The translations under genes were made by a program, and so were the position numbers. Shown here piece by piece: positions 60,178-64,000 of a stretch of DNA of 64,000 nt. The notes under the pieces were generated by a model, which made no database searches, was not told the origin of the DNA, and was given only the letters and a program-made list of their open reading frames with translations. Positions within the stretch are counted from its first letter, which is position 1. Each line of letters opens with the position of its first letter. Source of the stretch: Methanobacteriota archaeon (GTDB lineage: Archaea > Thermoplasmatota > Poseidoniia > Poseidoniales > Thalassarchaeaceae). The DNA is taken from the NCBI GenBank assembly GCA_018650285.1, contig JABIGF010000020.1:124001-188000 (forward strand), written 5' to 3'.

Positions 60178-61356
60178 ATGAGTGATTCCGAAGAAGAGCC
60201 AACAATCTTTGAAGTGAAGGCGGGTCATCTTGATACAGGACTTCGTGGAATACCTGTTGGAACTTGTCGAACATCATTCGTTGACCCGATGAAAGGAGTC
60301 CACTATGTTGGTTATCCTGTTGGCGATTTAGCAGATATGGACCCAGAAGACGTCATCTTTTTGTTGTTTGAGAAAAGATTGCCAAATCGTCATGAATCTC
60401 AAAATTTCCGCAAAGATTTGGCTGAGCGTGCTGAAGAAATGCCGGCAGGTGCACTACGTGTGCTTGAGGCATTGACTCCTGGTAGCGGCCATCCAATGGA
60501 TTGGTTGGCACTTGGTATCCAAGCGCTTGGAATAGCAGAAACTACTGGTGATTTCAAAGAAGACGGTCTTAATTTAATTGCTAGAATGCCAGAACTAATG
60601 GCAACAATATTCCTACTTCGTGGTGGCCATGGAATCCCTGAATCAGGTAGTAACCCCCGTTTAGGTTTAGTTGAGAATTTTGTTCATTTAATGGATCTAG
60701 AAGAAGACAAGGCAGCCAAGATGACCAAGGTGTTGCGAACTTTCCTTGTTCTTCACATGGACCACGGTGGGGGCAATTTGTCTACCTTTTCAGGTAAATG
60801 TGTAGCTAGTGGAAAAGCCAATCTATACGCCTCAATTGCTAGTGCGATGAACGCTCTATCAGGTCCTCTTCATGGTAGAGCAAATCAGGCTTGTCTTGAA
60901 TTTGTTCAACGAATCGGCTCAAGTGACCCAGATAAAGTGGAAAAATTTGTCCGCGGAGAATTGGCAGCAAAAAGGCCGGTTTATGGATTTGGCCATGCTG
61001 TCTTGAGGGCTGAAGATCCTCGTGCAGCAGCGCAGATAATTTTGGGCGAGGAGGTATGCCCCGATGATTCAAATTTCAAGATAGTTAAGACGTTGAGAAA
61101 AGTTGCCCCAAAGGTGTTGGGTGAGAATCCAAAGATCAGCAATCCTTTCGCAAATGTTGACGTGGCATCAGGGTCATTATTGCATGCAGTTGGGTTTAGA
61201 AAACCAGAGTATTACACTACCTTCTTTGGTTGGGCAAGAGTTGCGGGAATCAGTGCCCAAATAATTGATGAGAGAAAGGCTCGTGGTGGACGTGGTGTCC
61301 CAATTTACCGCCCAAAATACATTGGTAAAGACCAACCATTACAACGATTGAATTAA
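60178..61356 (+). CDS. gltA: Citrate synthase
   Basis: GLRGIPVGTCRTSFVDPMKGVHYVGYPVGDLA, LHMDHGGGNLSTFSGKCVASGKANLYASIASAMNALSGPLHGRANQACLEFV, VYGFGHAVLRAEDPRA; good SD AAGGAGGT upstream at ~60161. Confidence 0.92.
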   Translation: MSDSEEEPTIFEVKAGHLDTGLRGIPVGTCRTSFVDPMKGVHYVGYPVGDLADMDPEDVIFLLFEKRLPNRHESQNFRKDLAERAEEMPAGALRVLEALTPGSGHPMDWLALGIQALGIAETTGDFKEDGLNLIARMPELMATIFLLRGGHGIPESGSNPRLGLVENFVHLMDLEEDKAAKMTKVLRTFLVLHMDHGGGNLSTFSGKCVASGKANLYASIASAMNALSGPLHGRANQACLEFVQRIGSSDPDKVEKFVRGELAAKRPVYGFGHAVLRAEDPRAAAQIILGEEVCPDDSNFKIVKTLRKVAPKVLGENPKISNPFANVDVASGSLLHAVGFRKPEYYTTFFGWARVAGISAQIIDERKARGGRGVPIYRPKYIGKDQPLQRLN

Positions 61357-61380
61357 TTGTTGAACCTTGATATTGTTTGC

Positions 61381-62439
61381 TCAATCAAAATCTAACTGGC
61401 TAGTTTTTCCAGTCCCTCGATGACCAATAATTCTTGGTACTTCCCAAGGGATTTGATTGTCATTGCTTGATGCCATCAATTCATCAATAGAGCGACGCCA
61501 CTTCCATTGTTTCCGTTGCATTGATAAGAAGTCTTTTCGATTTTCAATAGTCATTTCTCTCCAAGGAATCTGTTGACCTGCAACTATTGGTTCGCTAGCT
61601 GGCCGAGTATTACGTGGTGAACCATCTGGGAGGTGAGTAATTTCGGTTGAGGCATCATCTGTAAGTGCTGTCAAACCAGCATCAAGAACCAATCTCTCTT
61701 GAGATAGTTTGACCGGCCATACAAAGGCAGGAAAGCCCCTTCTGGTGTTTGTCAATTTTGTAAGCGCCTTTCCTTTTAATCCAACAGTTCTGCCTAGTGT
61801 CAGGTGTCTAGTATACCCTGTCAGATATTCTAGGGCACAAGGAATCATTGGCGCACCCCTATTTTGGTGAAATCTCATTGATCGTGGTAACGAATTAGCG
61901 ATAAAAGAAGGTGTAGCGACCACTTTCTTGAATTTTCCTTTACCCCATTCACGCAGATTGGGCATGAGACGAGCGCATGGGTGTTTACACCCATCTTGTT
62001 TAACAGCGGAAAGAAATTTTTTGTCAAATGCATATAGAACAGTAGTGCCATCAGGCAACTCAAATTCGGAAATAGATTCATCAACTTGACGTATCATTTT
62101 AGCCAAATATTTGACTCTTTCTTTTCCATCAGTCCAACCACCTCCTACACCACTACTCGGATGTGGAGACTTCAATTCAATACAGACTGTTTTTCCTGAT
62201 TCTTGCCAAGGGTTAACAAAATCAGGTTTTGAAAGTAGGTCATCAAATCTATCTGCACAAGTTGCTAATTCATCACTTGACAAATTTTCAACAAATTTAC
62301 CCTCTGGTGTAGTGTTGTCATGACGCAACATCAAGACATCATCGCTTGAAAGACGCAAATCAAATTCAACACCATCAAAATAGTTGATGCCTAAAGTTAG
62401 GGCTTCAAGTGAATTTTGTCTCGGTTGTATCCAACTCAA
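61381..62439 (-). CDS. Glycerophosphodiester phosphodiesterase-like protein, apparently circularly permuted
   Basis: N-terminus SWIQPRQNSLEALTLGINYFDGVEFDLRLSSDDVLMLRHDNT, internal TVCIELKSPH, C-terminus VPRIIGHRGTGKTSQLDFD-stop; TTG start with AGGAGGGG upstream. Confidence 0.78.
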   Translation of the reverse strand: MSWIQPRQNSLEALTLGINYFDGVEFDLRLSSDDVLMLRHDNTTPEGKFVENLSSDELATCADRFDDLLSKPDFVNPWQESGKTVCIELKSPHPSSGVGGGWTDGKERVKYLAKMIRQVDESISEFELPDGTTVLYAFDKKFLSAVKQDGCKHPCARLMPNLREWGKGKFKKVVATPSFIANSLPRSMRFHQNRGAPMIPCALEYLTGYTRHLTLGRTVGLKGKALTKLTNTRRGFPAFVWPVKLSQERLVLDAGLTALTDDASTEITHLPDGSPRNTRPASEPIVAGQQIPWREMTIENRKDFLSMQRKQWKWRRSIDELMASSNDNQIPWEVPRIIGHRGTGKTSQLDFD

Positions 62440-62544
62440 GCCTTCCCCTCCTGTTCATCCGTTGTAGGCACTACACTTGAACCCAAAGGCAGGATATCTG
62501 ATGCAGGTGGAACACTCATAGCCCGTCTGTGGTTTCGGTAACAC

Positions 62545-64000
62545 ATGAGCGAGGGTGACACAGGTTCTGAAACTGGCCAAGAAGTAATAGAAAATATCGC
62601 GTCCGTTGAATTAAAAGGCAGCAAATCAAATGCTGAACAGGTACGCGGATACTGCATGTATGATTGGGCTAAATCAGCATTTGAGACAAGCGTTACAACC
62701 GCCATCCTTCCAGCATGGTTTGCTTATCTTTTCTTGGAAGCAAATGGAATTTCAATCAATACTATGTTTGGCGAAATGTCTTCTGATACATTCTGGGCAT
62801 GGGCTGTTACTGGCTCAGCGATGATGATTGCATTAGTTAGCCCTGGTTTTGGTGTCATTGCCGATAGAACTAGAATCAAGATGAAGATGTTAAAATATCT
62901 CACTTGGTTAGGCGCTGGTTCGACATTTTTGTTGGCATTAGCGCCACTATTTCCAATATCTATTCAATGGATTTGGTTGTTTATTCTATTCCTTACCGCA
63001 AATCTTGGATTGAACGGTGCTGGTGTATTCTACAATGCATTACTTCCTCATCAAGGACCTGATGACGAAATGGACAGCATTTCAAACAAAGCTTTCGCAT
63101 ACGGTTATCTCGGCGGCGGGCTCCTTCTCGTATTCCATTTGGCTCTTGTGATGGGTGTTTCAGGCACTTGGGTAATTCCCTTTGCAATGGCTTCATCTGG
63201 TGCTTGGTGGTATGGTTTTGCTCTTTGGACACTTGCTAAAGTGCCCGAACCTGATATTGAAAACGAAGTCAATGACCTTGACATTAAGAGTGCAATTAAA
63301 CTTGCAAAATCCGAATTAATCAAGACATTCAAAGAATGGCGCTCCTTCAGAACTCTTTTCTTCTATATGCTAGCATACTTCTTCTTTATTGATGGGATTA
63401 ATTCAGTTACAGCATTGGCTGGTGTATACGGAATTGCAGTTCTTGGTTTGTCAATTACAGATTTGATTATGACGATTGTTGTCATTCAGTTCGTTGCATT
63501 CCCTGCCGCATTCTTCTTCACTTGGTTGGCTAAAATGACTTCAACAAAGAAGGCGTTAACTGTTGCTTTGTCAGCATGGTGCCTAGTGATTGTTGGTGCG
63601 CTTTCATTTGCTCCACTTGAACTTGCAAACCACGAAGAATATGACTTCCAGTTTGATTGGGATGAAGACCACTATGAAGTAAGAATGCTTGATCACGAAG
63701 CGCTTGGAGATGGTGATGCTGACCGCGCTCTAGATGATTCATTCTCGCATATATTACCTACCGAAGAGGATGGTGTCGGTAATGCAACTTCTCAAGAGGT
63801 TTCACAATTCCTAGCTTTACTTGACGATTCGCGTTTTGCTGCATCTGTCAATGGAAGTAGCCTCAATGGTACAATAGCTCTTGGTATAGACCATCCAACA
63901 AATCTTGGAGATGGGAAATTAGATTCAATATCAATTGCTGCACGAGATAATGTATGGGCTCCTCTTGGACTTAGTGTGACTATGCAATTCCTTCTATTAG
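62545..64000 (+). CDS. MFS transporter, UMF1/Atg22-like, partial (runs off the window)
   Basis: VRGYCMYDWAKSAFETSVTTAILPAWFAYLF, ALVSPGFGVIADRTRIKMKMLKYLTWLG, FYNALLPHQGPDDEMDSISNKAFAYGYLGGGLLLVFHL; open to 64000. Confidence 0.85.
   Translation, partial: MSEGDTGSETGQEVIENIASVELKGSKSNAEQVRGYCMYDWAKSAFETSVTTAILPAWFAYLFLEANGISINTMFGEMSSDTFWAWAVTGSAMMIALVSPGFGVIADRTRIKMKMLKYLTWLGAGSTFLLALAPLFPISIQWIWLFILFLTANLGLNGAGVFYNALLPHQGPDDEMDSISNKAFAYGYLGGGLLLVFHLALVMGVSGTWVIPFAMASSGAWWYGFALWTLAKVPEPDIENEVNDLDIKSAIKLAKSELIKTFKEWRSFRTLFFYMLAYFFFIDGINSVTALAGVYGIAVLGLSITDLIMTIVVIQFVAFPAAFFFTWLAKMTSTKKALTVALSAWCLVIVGALSFAPLELANHEEYDFQFDWDEDHYEVRMLDHEALGDGDADRALDDSFSHILPTEEDGVGNATSQEVSQFLALLDDSRFAASVNGSSLNGTIALGIDHPTNLGDGKLDSISIAARDNVWAPLGLSVTMQFLLL

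Noticed and set aside
62436-62824. ORFs 62436-62705 (-) and 62630-62824 (+) near the MFS start
   Set aside because: Overlap the N-terminal region of the MFS transporter, whose frame is clearly coding; considered as a missing N-terminus for the GDPD protein but contains no HRG motif.

Overview
The window looks like a chromosomal segment of a planktonic euryarchaeon, most likely Marine Group II / Ca. Poseidoniales. This is inferred from a DNA polymerase D small subunit (DP1), a NOB1-like PIN/Zn-ribbon protein, archaeal-type TyrRS, HMG-CoA synthase, ETF and acyl-CoA dehydrogenases, and very large secreted surface proteins; no search was run. I support about 40 genes, two tRNAs (Glu-TTC, Val-TAC), two strong terminator-like structures and one coding tandem repeat. 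I see no CRISPR array, IS element or prophage. The most interesting items are: (1) a 4624-aa surface protein whose last ~190 aa are an in-frame archaeal type IV pilin-like domain and which also carries an amicyanin-type cupredoxin domain; (2) a GDPD-type phosphodiesterase that appears circularly permuted (the IGHRG strand is at the C-terminus); (3) a DnaA-like AAA+ protein in an archaeal context, next to a DUF835-like protein; (4) a solute-binding protein/permease fusion in a sugar ABC operon; (5) a GcvH-like protein that lacks the lipoyl lysine; (6) a four-hairpin structured RNA candidate downstream of the giant gene; (7) a divergent rhomboid with a GGSVG motif; (8) a bacterial-type class II CCA-adding/poly(A) polymerase-like enzyme.
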